From: Rosenbergiella metrosideri
GTDB taxonomy: Bacteria > Pseudomonadota > Gammaproteobacteria > Enterobacterales > Enterobacteriaceae
Direction: 5' to 3'
Assembly: GCF_022602565.1 (NCBI RefSeq)
Contig: NZ_JALBCV010000020.1
Coordinates: forward strand, 1 to 54,965
Length of the DNA: 54,965 bases
Below the pieces are notes generated by a model. It was not told the origin of the DNA, made no database searches, and worked only from the letters and a program-made list of their open reading frames with translations. The position numbers and the translations under genes were made by a program. Positions 42,103 to 51,339 of the stretch are shown piece by piece (position 1 is the first letter of the stretch; every line of letters begins with the position of its first letter).

Positions 42103-44382
42103 ATGTCTATTAAAAAAGTGATACGTCCACTTGTTATTCCTTTTGTTCTGGTTGGATTACCGGTTAGCGTGATGGCCGCGACAGAAGGCAACACTGCCGA
42201 TACTGTTGAGACCAAAGACACCGACACCAGTACGTTATCCAGCGACACCAAGCCTGAAGGTCGATTAGTCGTCACGGCACGTCAACAAACCCTGCAAGCG
42301 CCGGGCGTATCGACCATCACAAGTGAAGCGATTAAGAAACACCCTATCCAGCGAGATCTGTCCGAAATCATTCGTACTCAACCGGGTGTTAATCTAACGG
42401 GTAACTCCACCAGTGGCCAGCGCGGCAATAACCGGCAGATCGATATTCGGGGAATGGGGCCAGAAAATACGCTGATCTTGATTGATGGCATGCCCGTTAC
42501 TAGCCGTAACTCAGTTCGTTATGGTTGGAGTGATGAGCGTGATACACGTGGTGATACCAACTGGGTACCGCCGGAAATGATTGAGCGTATTGACGTTATT
42601 CGTGGACCTGCGGCGGCGTTATATGGTAACGGCGCAATGGGTGGCGTGGTCAATATTATCACAAAGCAAACCAGCAAAGCGTGGCATGGCAGCTTTAACT
42701 CTTATTTCAATGCACCTGAACATAAAGCAGAAGGGGCGACTCAACGCTATAACGCAAGCTTGAGTGGTGAATTGGCCGATAACCTCACTTTCCGCCTATA
42801 CGGTAACTGGAGTAAAACTCAGGCCGATGCCGAAGATATCAATAAAAGCCACACACAAACCCGTACAGGGACCTATGCTGGCACTTACCCCGCAGGGCGC
42901 GAAGGGGCGTTAAATCGTGATATTCATTCTGTATTACGATGGGAGTTTATGCCAAACCAGAACATCGAACTCGATACTGGTTTTAGTCGGCAGGGTAATA
43001 TCTATGCAGGAGATACCCAAAATACTAATAGCAATGCGTTGGTGAAAGCGAATTACGGTAACGAAACTAACGTCCTCTATCGGCAAACGCTGGCGCTCAA
43101 ATATACCGGAATTTGGGATAACGGGGTGTCCACCAATAACTATGTTCAGTTTGAAAAAACGCGTAATACGCGGCTAAATGAAGGCCTATCGGGTGGTTCA
43201 TCCGGTATCTTCAGTACGACGAATACTGGATTCTCAACCATCACGCTCTACGATACTAATGTACACTCCGATGTGAGTATCCCTTTCCAAGCATGGGTCG
43301 ATCATGTGCTCACGGTGGGGGCTGAATTCAATCATCAAGCGATGAGAGATCCGACGTCGAACACAGTAACGACCAGCGCCGGCAGCGTCGAAGGAATCTC
43401 CAGTACCGGGCGCTCTGAATATAGTTCGGCTGATATCTACGGCATTTTCGCTGAAGATAACATGCAGCTGACCGACAGCACTAAATTAGTCCCAGGCATT
43501 CGCTTCAACCATCAAAGTATTTCCGGTGGGGAGTGGAGCCCATCACTGAATCTGTCCCAAGCCTTGGGGAACGATTTTACATTAAAAATGGGCATTGCAC
43601 GTGCTTGGAAAGCCCCGAATCTTTATCAAACCAATCCTAACTATCTGTTATATAGCAACGGCCAAGGCTGTTACGGCGGTGGTAGTTGTTACCTGCAAGG
43701 TAATAAGGATCTCAGCGCTGAGACCAGTGTGAATAAAGAAATTGGGATCGAGTACCATAATGCTAATGATGTGCAGGCAGGTGTGACCTGGTACCGTAAC
43801 GATTACCATAATAAAATTGAAGCGGGTTACACCAGTGAATATAACAATGGTACTGCGAATGTTTATAAATGGGAAAATGTGCCAAAAGCGGTGGTGGAAG
43901 GAATTGAAGGGACGCTTAATTTCCCGATCACCGATAGCCTCACGCTGAAAAATAACCTGACTTATATTCTGAAGAATGAAAATAAGACCACTCATGATTA
44001 TTTATCGGTTATCCCTAAATACACGATAAATTCGACCTTGGATTGGCAGGCAACGAATAAGTTATCTTTCGAGAGCACCTTAACGTGGTACGGTCGCCAA
44101 AAGCCGAAAAAATATAATTACCAAGGTGAGCGAACCTCAGGAAGTGAAACGCGTGAAGTCGCTCCTTATGCGATTGTCGGTATGAGTGGGACCTACACCC
44201 TTAATAAGAACATTGATTTAACGGCAGGTATCGATAATCTGTTTGATAAACGCCATTTCCGTGAGGGTAATGCGCAAACCACAGGTAACGCAACCACGGG
44301 AGCCTATCTCTGGGGAGCGGGGGCCAATACCTATAATGAATCCGGTCGGACGTATTATATGGAAGTAGGTATGCACTTTTAA
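42103..44382 (+). CDS. fepA: FepA-type TonB-dependent ferric catecholate siderophore receptor
   Basis: 759 residues with a signal peptide ending near VMAA. The TonB box is LVVTA (about residue 55), then a plug domain (LQAPGVSTITSEAIKKHPI, GVNLTGNSTSGQRGNNRQID) and a 22-strand barrel ending in Phe (YYMEVGMHF). It follows E. coli FepA closely along its whole length, including GQGCYGGGSCYLQGNKDL. The plug is nearly identical, so ferric enterobactin or a linear or glycosylated relative is the likely ligand. No good ribosome site is seen ahead of the ATG. It is cotranscribed with the esterase gene 29 bp downstream; no siderophore synthesis genes are in the window. Confidence 0.9.
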   Translation: MSIKKVIRPLVIPFVLVGLPVSVMAATEGNTADTVETKDTDTSTLSSDTKPEGRLVVTARQQTLQAPGVSTITSEAIKKHPIQRDLSEIIRTQPGVNLTGNSTSGQRGNNRQIDIRGMGPENTLILIDGMPVTSRNSVRYGWSDERDTRGDTNWVPPEMIERIDVIRGPAAALYGNGAMGGVVNIITKQTSKAWHGSFNSYFNAPEHKAEGATQRYNASLSGELADNLTFRLYGNWSKTQADAEDINKSHTQTRTGTYAGTYPAGREGALNRDIHSVLRWEFMPNQNIELDTGFSRQGNIYAGDTQNTNSNALVKANYGNETNVLYRQTLALKYTGIWDNGVSTNNYVQFEKTRNTRLNEGLSGGSSGIFSTTNTGFSTITLYDTNVHSDVSIPFQAWVDHVLTVGAEFNHQAMRDPTSNTVTTSAGSVEGISSTGRSEYSSADIYGIFAEDNMQLTDSTKLVPGIRFNHQSISGGEWSPSLNLSQALGNDFTLKMGIARAWKAPNLYQTNPNYLLYSNGQGCYGGGSCYLQGNKDLSAETSVNKEIGIEYHNANDVQAGVTWYRNDYHNKIEAGYTSEYNNGTANVYKWENVPKAVVEGIEGTLNFPITDSLTLKNNLTYILKNENKTTHDYLSVIPKYTINSTLDWQATNKLSFESTLTWYGRQKPKKYNYQGERTSGSETREVAPYAIVGMSGTYTLNKNIDLTAGIDNLFDKRHFREGNAQTTGNATTGAYLWGAGANTYNESGRTYYMEVGMHF

Positions 44383-44411
44383 TCTTTACGCTGAATAAAA
44401 ATGAGGACGTC

Positions 44412-45281
44412 ATGGTAGGCTTTTATCGAAAAGCGGTGGTGATACTGTTGTTATTGTTGGTTAATTCACCGAGTGCCTTTTCGAGGCCGGACATGACGCC
44501 TCTAGGCCCCTCTATTGCCGATCAGGGATCATCGTTCTACCGTTTTAAGACGTATAAAGTCGAGTCGGTGGATACCCAGCGCCATTACAAAATCTGGGTC
44601 GCGGTACCGAATAAAGCAGCCCCTGTACACGGGTACCCGATCCTATACCTGTTGGACGGTAACTCGAGTCTAAGTCGTCTCAATGCGTCGCAGCTTCAGG
44701 CCATCAGCGAGAAAAAACCCGCGGTACTGGTGTTTGTTGGCTACGATACGCCACTGCCTTTTGACCTGAAAGCGCGGTCATTCGATTATACGCCTGCCGC
44801 CCGAGGCGCTATTGAGGGGAACTCGATGCTAGGCCATGGACGACTGGGCGGCGGTAGTGCGATTTTCCGCGCCTTACTCGAACAGAAAATCATCCCGCAG
44901 AGTGAAGCGTCTCTACCTATCGATCAGGCAAAACGATCATTATGGGGACATTCCTTTGGGGGACTTTTTGTCTTGGATACTTATCTGCACTCCAGCCGAT
45001 TTAGCCACTACTTTGCCGCTAGCCCATCGTTGGGTCAGGGGTATCAATTTTTAGTCGATGATATCCAAGCGCAAACGGTGAATCCAGCTACCCTCACGTT
45101 GATGGTGGGATCCTCACAGCCGGCGAGAGCGGGAGCTCAGCCTGCCATCGATCTGTCACCACGGGTTGCTCAATGGCAAAAACAAGGTCTGGGTATCTCT
45201 ATCATCCATTACCCTGGGTTAAGCCATGGGGCAATGTTTGGTGCTTCGCTGCAGGATACCCTTAAAAAGGTGAGTCAGTAG
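44412..45281 (+). CDS. Periplasmic alpha/beta-hydrolase, IroE-like siderophore esterase
   Basis: 289 residues with an N-terminal hydrophobic segment (VVILLLLLVNSPSAFS) suggesting periplasmic export or anchoring. The esterase-D-like fold has YLLDGNSSL, the nucleophile elbow GHSFGG and a catalytic His in PGLSHGAMF. Size, leader and position behind a catecholate receptor point to an IroE-type esterase that linearises enterobactin or salmochelin in the periplasm, unlike cytoplasmic Fes. The assignment to siderophores is inferred from context and family. Confidence 0.75.
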   Translation: MVGFYRKAVVILLLLLVNSPSAFSRPDMTPLGPSIADQGSSFYRFKTYKVESVDTQRHYKIWVAVPNKAAPVHGYPILYLLDGNSSLSRLNASQLQAISEKKPAVLVFVGYDTPLPFDLKARSFDYTPAARGAIEGNSMLGHGRLGGGSAIFRALLEQKIIPQSEASLPIDQAKRSLWGHSFGGLFVLDTYLHSSRFSHYFAASPSLGQGYQFLVDDIQAQTVNPATLTLMVGSSQPARAGAQPAIDLSPRVAQWQKQGLGISIIHYPGLSHGAMFGASLQDTLKKVSQ

Positions 45282-45425
45282 TCAGCATCTCCCTGTCATG
45301 CTCCGCTCCTTTTCGAGCGGGACTGTCGCCTTATCGCTGTTTTTTGTGAATCCGATCAAATTCCCTGTCCTGTCCTATACTCAATACCATGCTTTACTCT
45401 TATTGAAACTAGCTCAGGAGTCACC

Positions 45426-46226
45426 ATGCAAATATCGTTAACTAATCAAGTCGCCCTCGTAACCGGTGCCAGTTCGGGTCTAGGCTATGCCTGTGCAAAA
45501 GGGCTTGCCGCCGCCGGAGCCAGTGTCGTGATTAATTACAATAGCCAAGCCGAGCCTGCCGAGAAGCTGGCTAAGGAAATTCGTCAACAAGGTGGTCAAG
45601 CCATTGCGGTGCAAGGTGACGTCTCCTCGCAAGATGATGTTAACCACTTAATTACGCAGACGGTGGAACACTTTGGTGGGCTCGATATTCTGGTGGCAAA
45701 CTCAGGGCTACAAAAAGACGCAGCAATTGGTGATATGACGCTACAAGATTGGCAAAAGGTGATTGATGTCAACCTCACCGGCCAATTTTTGACGGCGCAA
45801 GCGGCGTTGTTACAGTTCCGTAAACAGAAGGGACAACGCCAAGTCAGTCGCGCCAATGGTAAAATTATTCATGTCAGCTCTGTCCACCAACTTATCCCTT
45901 GGGCCGGCCATGTGAATTATGCTGCATCAAAAGGTGGGGTGGATCTACTGATGCGCAGTATTGCGCAAGAGGTTGGCGAAGAGCAGATTCGAGTGAACTC
46001 CATTGCCCCGGGCGCTATCGCAACGGCAATTAATGCCGAGAACACCGAAGGGGACGCAGCGAAGAAACTGCTGGAGTTAATTCCTTACGGTCGTATTGGC
46101 GCCTCAGAGGATGTGGCGAATGCGGTGGTGTGGCTGGCCAGTGATCTGTCCGACTACGTACATGGCTCAACGCTCTTTATCGACGGCGGCATGAGCTTAT
46201 ACCCTGAATTCCGAGGTAACGGCTAA
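45426..46226 (+). CDS. Short-chain dehydrogenase (glucose 1-dehydrogenase-like)
   Basis: 266-residue classical SDR: cofactor motif TGASSGLG (residues 14-21), NSG in place of the usual NAG, catalytic Ser in HVSSVH, YAASK tyrosine and lysine, and the PG motif in SIAPGAI. It resembles Gram-positive glucose 1-dehydrogenases, but substrate specificity cannot be read. CAGGAG precedes the ATG. A single gene with its own promoter and terminator. Confidence 0.82.
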   Translation: MQISLTNQVALVTGASSGLGYACAKGLAAAGASVVINYNSQAEPAEKLAKEIRQQGGQAIAVQGDVSSQDDVNHLITQTVEHFGGLDILVANSGLQKDAAIGDMTLQDWQKVIDVNLTGQFLTAQAALLQFRKQKGQRQVSRANGKIIHVSSVHQLIPWAGHVNYAASKGGVDLLMRSIAQEVGEEQIRVNSIAPGAIATAINAENTEGDAAKKLLELIPYGRIGASEDVANAVVWLASDLSDYVHGSTLFIDGGMSLYPEFRGNG

Positions 46227-46240
46227 CGCTACCGTTTGAA

Positions 46241-46266
46241 AGGGGGTAGGATCGACGCTACCCCCT
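46241..46266. terminator. Hairpin between convergent SDR and ABC operon
   Basis: AGGGGGTAG and CTACCCCCT form a perfect 9-bp stem around an 8-nt loop, 14 bp after the SDR stop and 10 bp beyond the end of the second binding-protein gene. T-runs are poor on both sides. Confidence 0.65.
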
Positions 46267-46276
46267 ATTCACTTCG

Positions 46277-47845
46277 CTATTTAGCGATCTGGTCAAAATA
46301 GAGCATACTGACCCCTAAACTCTGCTGGGCCCCCTCAATATTACTGCGTAACCCCACCTGCTGTGCGCCTTGTAAGGCAACAACAAAGGGAGAGTCTTGC
46401 ATCACGCTAGTCTGAATCTGCCCATAGAGCGCTCGGCGCTTCGCTGCATCGCTGGTCGCCGCGGCCTGCTGTGTCAATTCACTGAGTTGTGGAATCGACC
46501 AGCCTACTCGCCACGCCAAGGTTTTCGGGCCATTCGGCACGTTATAGGCAAAGGTGCTGGCATTGGTATTGGGATCGATATAATCCGCGCCCCAGTAAGT
46601 GAAAATTGATTGGAACTGGCGACTGCGCATTTTACCCCAAAGCTCGGCTTCGGGCACCGGCTGGAGCGTAATATGAATATCGGCTTGAGCGAAGCTCGCC
46701 TGTAGTGCTTGCGCGATATCGCTATAGGGGGGTTGATTAGTAAAGGAGAGCGTAAAGGTGGTTCCGGGTTTTATCCCGGCCTTACTGAGGATCTGTTTCG
46801 CTTTCGCCACATCCAAGCTAAAAGGGGTTTTCTCTAATGCCCCATCAAACCCTATCGGCAAGAAGGATTGATGGACCTGATACTGTCCTTTCAGTAATTG
46901 TTGTGACAGAGAGCCATAATCCACTAACCAGCGCGCCGCTTGCCATAACGCTGGATTGCCTAAAGCCGGTTGTTGGCTATCCTGCGTATTGAAGGCGAGA
47001 TAATAAATTAGGCTGGAGGGGAAGCTAGCCACCTTAACTCCCGCGGTATGGCGTAGCGCCGCAAACTGATCGGCACCTAATCCGTAGGCGATATCGGCAT
47101 CCCCTTGCGTCAGTAATAACCGGCGAGCGCTGGCGTCTGGCACCCCTTTTAATAACACATGCGCTATTTTTGGCTGGATAGCGCTATGCGGATTTTTTTC
47201 TAACAGTAAAGCTTGCTGCGGAACATACCGTTGAATACTGTAAGCAGCACTTCCTGCGGAATGATTTTTAAGCCAGTTATTCCCGTAATCACCAGCTTGT
47301 TGGTGCTCACTTACTAACTTATGGTCAACAATCGAGGCGACGGGGGCAGACAGTAAACGCAGGGCAAGATCTTGGCCAATATCACTTTGCCAGGTTATTT
47401 CGACGACTGTGTCACTGATCTTATGTAATGAGGCATCGATATTCTCTGGGGTCCACCCGAATTCCCCCAAAATAAAGACCGGTGCTTTATTCAATTTTAC
47501 GGCTCGGCTTAACGAGTAAATCACATCATCGGCAGTCAGTGGATTCCCGCTGGCAAAGGATTGATGAGGTGTTAGGGTAAAGCGCAGACTATGCGGCTGA
47601 CTGCCAGCCGTCCAACTGGCCGCCGCCGCGGGCACTATTTGTTGCGGATGATTACGATCAGCACTGACTAAACCTTGATACAGATTGACCAAGCTACTGG
47701 TACTCACCGTTTCAAAACTCTCTGCCGGATCAAAACTGATGATGCCATCCAGTGGAATGGCGACCACTAAGCTATTTGCTGGCGTTGCCGCATAACTGGC
47801 GTAGGAAAAGAGGGTAGCAAAGAACAACGGAAGATAAGGTTTCAC
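46277..47845 (-). CDS. ABC transporter substrate-binding protein (SBP family 5), second copy
   Basis: 522 residues with a signal peptide (MKPYLPLFFATLFSYASYAA). Family 5 (peptide/nickel/opine binding) marks: SFDPAESFETVSTSSLVNLYQGL near the N-terminus and a long two-lobe body. It equals the operon's first binding protein in length and shares many blocks (APVASIVD, YIDPNTNASTFA, QPPYSDIAQALQASFAQAD), so the two are diverged duplicates. GTG start. It lies 93 bp after the ATPase, and its TTAGGAG ribosome site forms the 3' arm of a perfect hairpin. The substrate is unknown; two proteins suggest two ligand ranges for one membrane channel. Confidence 0.85.
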   Translation of the reverse strand: MKPYLPLFFATLFSYASYAATPANSLVVAIPLDGIISFDPAESFETVSTSSLVNLYQGLVSADRNHPQQIVPAAAASWTAGSQPHSLRFTLTPHQSFASGNPLTADDVIYSLSRAVKLNKAPVFILGEFGWTPENIDASLHKISDTVVEITWQSDIGQDLALRLLSAPVASIVDHKLVSEHQQAGDYGNNWLKNHSAGSAAYSIQRYVPQQALLLEKNPHSAIQPKIAHVLLKGVPDASARRLLLTQGDADIAYGLGADQFAALRHTAGVKVASFPSSLIYYLAFNTQDSQQPALGNPALWQAARWLVDYGSLSQQLLKGQYQVHQSFLPIGFDGALEKTPFSLDVAKAKQILSKAGIKPGTTFTLSFTNQPPYSDIAQALQASFAQADIHITLQPVPEAELWGKMRSRQFQSIFTYWGADYIDPNTNASTFAYNVPNGPKTLAWRVGWSIPQLSELTQQAAATSDAAKRRALYGQIQTSVMQDSPFVVALQGAQQVGLRSNIEGAQQSLGVSMLYFDQIAK

Positions 47846-47854
47846 TCGTAAAGT

Positions 47855-47881
47855 CTCCTAATAACGATGCGTTATTAGGAG
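47855..47881 (-). promoter_or_regulatory. Perfect 12-bp hairpin sequestering the ribosome site of the second SBP gene
   Basis: On the minus strand CTCCTAATAACG - CAT - CGTTATTAGGAG. The 3' arm carries TTAGGAG, the only good ribosome-binding site for the GTG at 47845 (9-nt spacing). If the stem forms, translation should be blocked or need help from ribosomes, a protein or an RNA. No T-run follows, so termination is unlikely. Confidence 0.75.
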
Positions 47882-47938
47882 TATAGGGACGATCAACTGC
47901 GCTGAATATTCGTTTTAAATGATATCTAAAGTCGGTTT

Positions 47939-48616
47939 TTAACTAAGATGGGTAATGCGACCTGCCTGCATCGTCACTGATCTATCACACATATGGTCGA
48001 TCACATCTGGGTCATGACTCACCAACACCATCGTCAGCTGCCGCTCGGCTTTTAATTGATTGAGTAAATTCAATATTTCCGCCTGCACTGACATATCCAG
48101 CGCGGAGGTTGGCTCATCAAGTAGCACTATTTTCGGTTCAAGAAGCAGTGCCCGCACAATAGCGACTCGTTGCCGTTGCCCGCCTGATAGCTGATGAGGA
48201 TAGCGGTCAATTAGCGCGCTGGCTAAGCCGACTTGCTGGAAGCCTTGGGCTATCCGGTCATCAATATTTTCGACGCCCAGCCGCTTTAAGGGTTCTGCAA
48301 GGGTACGACGTAAACGGTGACGAGGATGTAAAGAGGCATAAGGATCTTGGAACACCATTTGCACATCGCGGCGTAGCTGTCCGGTAAACGTCGAACCGGG
48401 TTGTACGTGAGTACCTGCTAACACCATATCTCCACTCCAGTGAGGATTAAGACCTGCCATCACCCAAAGTAGCGACGATTTTCCACAGCCGGAAGGCCCG
48501 ACCAGGCCGAAACACTCGCCTGATTCGACCCTGAGGCTGACATCTTGGACGACTTGCCGTAACTGATATCCCTGAGGATGTGAAACATTAAGGTTGTCTA
48601 ACCTGATGGTACTCAT
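47939..48616 (-). CDS. ABC transporter ATP-binding protein (DppF/NikE type, short)
   Basis: 225-residue ATPase: Walker A GPSGCGKSS, signature LSGGQRQRVAI, Walker B KIVLLDEPTSALD and the switch His in LVSHDPDVI. It is shorter than DppF or OppF (over 300 residues) because it stops right after the switch region and lacks the C-terminal oligopeptide-ABC extension, as do NikE-like proteins. The start overlaps the previous gene by 4 bp (ATGA). Confidence 0.88.
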   Translation of the reverse strand: MSTIRLDNLNVSHPQGYQLRQVVQDVSLRVESGECFGLVGPSGCGKSSLLWVMAGLNPHWSGDMVLAGTHVQPGSTFTGQLRRDVQMVFQDPYASLHPRHRLRRTLAEPLKRLGVENIDDRIAQGFQQVGLASALIDRYPHQLSGGQRQRVAIVRALLLEPKIVLLDEPTSALDMSVQAEILNLLNQLKAERQLTMVLVSHDPDVIDHMCDRSVTMQAGRITHLS

Positions 48617-49452
48617 GGGTATCCCTCCAACGCTGCGCGGTCGAGTGTGGGTAAGCGCTTACCTTTAGTCGCGAGGCTTGGCCGACATGCCCAAAGCGTT
48701 TGGGTATAAGGATGGGTTGCTTGCGGAAGGTCCTTGGCCGCTAAGCGATCAAGAATTTTCCCTTGGTACATCACCATGACCCGTTGGCAGTGATCTGCCA
48801 CCTGTTGTAAGTCATGACTAATCAGTAACAATCCCATATCGCGCTGTGCCACGAGGTCTTGTATCAACGACAGCACTTGATCACGCATCGCATGGTCTAA
48901 GGCCGACGTTGGCTCATCGGCAATCAGGAACTCGGGATCGGTGATCAAGGCGATAGCCAGCATAATCCGCTGTCCCATTCCACCAGAAAGCTGATTGGGA
49001 TAGCGCTTAATCAGCTGCTGCGGATTCGTTAAACCGACGGCCTCAAGCATCGCTAACACTTTCTCTTGGCGCTGACGGCGGGAGAGTTTACGGTGCAAAA
49101 TTAACGGCTCTTCGACCTGCCAACCGATGGTTTTAGAAGGATTTAAGGCATATTTGGGGTCTTGCATCACCATTGCCACCTTTCCCCCCCGCAATGCTTG
49201 CCATTGTGAGGCTTTAAGATGCAGTAAGTCGTTCCCGGCGAGGGAGAGTTGCGAGGCGTTAAGGCTCAGCGAGGGGGCAAGTAGTCCCATTAGACTGCGG
49301 GCCGTCAGCGATTTTCCCGAGCCGGATTCCCCCACTAACGCGACACGCTCTTTACCGATGTCAAACGAGATACCGTCGACTAACGGACGGCCTTCGGGAA
49401 GTCCGATAGTGAGCCGGTCGGCAATAATAAAAGGGGAGGTATTAGCTGTCAT
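48613..49452 (-). CDS. ABC transporter ATP-binding protein (DppD/NikD type)
   Basis: 279 residues from the ATG at 49452: Walker A GESGSGKSL, signature LSGGMGQRIML, Walker B FLIADEPTSALD, and the start of the oligopeptide-ABC C-terminal motif (HPYTQTLWACRPS). The longer frame from 49485 would overlap the permease gene more. The chosen start overlaps it by 11 bp. It pairs with the downstream short ATPase to power the two permeases. Confidence 0.88.
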   Translation of the reverse strand: MTANTSPFIIADRLTIGLPEGRPLVDGISFDIGKERVALVGESGSGKSLTARSLMGLLAPSLSLNASQLSLAGNDLLHLKASQWQALRGGKVAMVMQDPKYALNPSKTIGWQVEEPLILHRKLSRRQRQEKVLAMLEAVGLTNPQQLIKRYPNQLSGGMGQRIMLAIALITDPEFLIADEPTSALDHAMRDQVLSLIQDLVAQRDMGLLLISHDLQQVADHCQRVMVMYQGKILDRLAAKDLPQATHPYTQTLWACRPSLATKGKRLPTLDRAALEGYP

Positions 49453-50290
49453 TGCGACTGTCCAAGCGGTCTCGTAGACCGTCACCGATGAAATTAAAGG
49501 TTAAGCTTGCCAGAAGAATTGCTCCGCCCGGTGCCGCCGCCACCCACCATTGGTCAAAAATCACTTTCCCGCCTTCTGCCACCATCGACCCCCACTCAGC
49601 GGTCGGGGGTTGAACGCCCATTCCCAGAAAGCCTAAGCCTGCAGCAGAGAGAATAATCCCACCTAGACTCAAAGCCGCACGGACCACTGCGCTAGGTAAG
49701 CAAAGCGGTAGCAGATGGCCAAACATTAAGGGTAACCCCTTAATCCCCTGCATTTTTGCGGCCGCTAAGTAATCGCTACGTCTTAATTGCTGTGTCTCTG
49801 CACGAGCTTGTCGCGCAAACGGCGGCCAGCTTGTCAGCGCCAAAGCCAGTGCACCATTCAAAATACTGGGTCCAAGTACCGCAACCATTGCCAGCGCGAT
49901 CACTAAGCTTGGCAGAGCGAGAAAGATATCGGTGATACGCATTAAGATACGTTCGACCCAACCGCCTAAATAGCCAGCAGCAATGCCTACTGTCATGCCA
50001 ACGGGCACGGTCAAAAGTAGAATAAATACCACTAATAGGAGCGTAGGCCGTGTGCCATAAATTACGCGTGACAGTAAGTCGCGGCCAAAGCCATCGGTAC
50101 CAAACCAGTGATGACTATCGGGTGGCAGTAACCGGTCGGCCATCACTTGAGCATTGGGATCGTAAGGCGATACCCAAGGGGCAAACAGCGCCATGGCGAT
50201 AAATAAGCCCAATAGGCTATAGCCGATGATCAGTAACCATCGGCGCTTATCACGTCGGACCGCGCGAAGCGGCAAAGAAGTCTCGGTCAT
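49442..50290 (-). CDS. ABC transporter permease (DppC/NikC type)
   Basis: 282 residues from the ATG at 50290; the open frame extends further upstream inside the other permease gene, but the N-terminal MTETSLPLRAVRRDKRRWLL matches the usual cytoplasmic start before membrane segment 1. WFGTDGFGRDLLSRVIYGTR is the family signature, and the EAA loop (RQARAETQQLRRSDYLAAAKMQGI) contacts the ATPases. The start overlaps the stop of the upstream permease gene by 4 bp. Confidence 0.9.
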   Translation of the reverse strand: MTETSLPLRAVRRDKRRWLLIIGYSLLGLFIAMALFAPWVSPYDPNAQVMADRLLPPDSHHWFGTDGFGRDLLSRVIYGTRPTLLLVVFILLLTVPVGMTVGIAAGYLGGWVERILMRITDIFLALPSLVIALAMVAVLGPSILNGALALALTSWPPFARQARAETQQLRRSDYLAAAKMQGIKGLPLMFGHLLPLCLPSAVVRAALSLGGIILSAAGLGFLGMGVQPPTAEWGSMVAEGGKVIFDQWWVAAAPGGAILLASLTFNFIGDGLRDRLDSRNDS

Positions 50291-51339
50291 CGTGTTCTCG
50301 GATCGGTAAGCCAAACTAACGCATCGGTTAGGGCATTGATGATAATAAAGCAACTTCCTATGACTAAGGTTGCTCCCAAGATGGCAGGCATATCTGATGC
50401 AAATAACGCGTTGGTCAGATAGCGGCCCAATCCAGGCCAAGCGAAAACGCTCTCAGTTAATACTGCACCTTCCAGTAAGGAAACATAGGAGAGCATGACG
50501 ACGGTAATCAGGGTTCCACGTGTATTTGGCAGCAAATGATGCCAGACAATTCGCCAGCGGCTGGCCCCTTTGGCCCGTGCAAGGGTGACGTACTCTTTAC
50601 TGTTCTCTTCTAATAACGCCGCGCGAAGCAGTCGTGTGATCGAGGCCATCGACAGTAAACCCAGGATGACTACCGGTAACCATAGATGCTGCAACGCATT
50701 GATAAACATCTCATGATCACCCGATAACCAACAGTCGATAATGACCAGACCGGTTCTCGGTTCTAACGTATAAATGTAGAGATCGTCGAGCTGCCCCGGC
50801 CCTGCTGACCAATGCAGCTCGGCATAGAACAGTAATAATCCAAGTAAACCGATCCAAAAGACGGGAACAGAATAGCCTAATAAGGAGATAACCCGAGCAA
50901 TATGGTCAATCCAACTTTTAGGGTGCCAGACTGAGACCAGTGCCAGACCGATACCGCAGGTAGCGCCGAGGATTAGCGCGCAGGTTGCCAGCTCGAAGGT
51001 TGCCGGAAAGGTGCGTAACAGATCGTCGGCTACGGGTTGGCCTGTGCTTTGCGATACACCGAGGTGGCCTTGGGCGAGTTGCTGTAGGTAATGCCAGAAC
51101 TGAACAGGCAGCGAGTGATCGAGCCCAAGTTGGTGGCGAACCTGAGCATAAGTGGAGGCCGTGGCGTGATCTCCCACCAGTTGTAAAACCGGATCGACTG
51201 GCGAGAGGTGGGAGAGAGTAAAGGTAAACGCTAACAAACCGAGCAGGGTAATCACCAATGAAAAAAGATTACCCGCCAGGCGCTGTACAAGCCGCCTGAC
51301 CGGCATGCTGCGACCAGAGGAGGACGCAGACACTGCCAT
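50287..51339 (-). CDS. ABC transporter permease (DppB/NikB type)
   Basis: 350 residues, six predicted membrane segments. The EAA loop reads TRLLRAALLEENSKEYVTLARAKGAS, and the N-terminal part has the usual FTLSHLSPVDPV and HQLGLDHSLPVQFWHYL. The ATG overlaps the stop of the first binding-protein gene by one base (TAATG), so all structural genes of the operon are translationally coupled up to the 93-bp gap before the second binding protein. Confidence 0.9.
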   Translation of the reverse strand: MAVSASSSGRSMPVRRLVQRLAGNLFSLVITLLGLLAFTFTLSHLSPVDPVLQLVGDHATASTYAQVRHQLGLDHSLPVQFWHYLQQLAQGHLGVSQSTGQPVADDLLRTFPATFELATCALILGATCGIGLALVSVWHPKSWIDHIARVISLLGYSVPVFWIGLLGLLLFYAELHWSAGPGQLDDLYIYTLEPRTGLVIIDCWLSGDHEMFINALQHLWLPVVILGLLSMASITRLLRAALLEENSKEYVTLARAKGASRWRIVWHHLLPNTRGTLITVVMLSYVSLLEGAVLTESVFAWPGLGRYLTNALFASDMPAILGATLVIGSCFIIINALTDALVWLTDPRTR

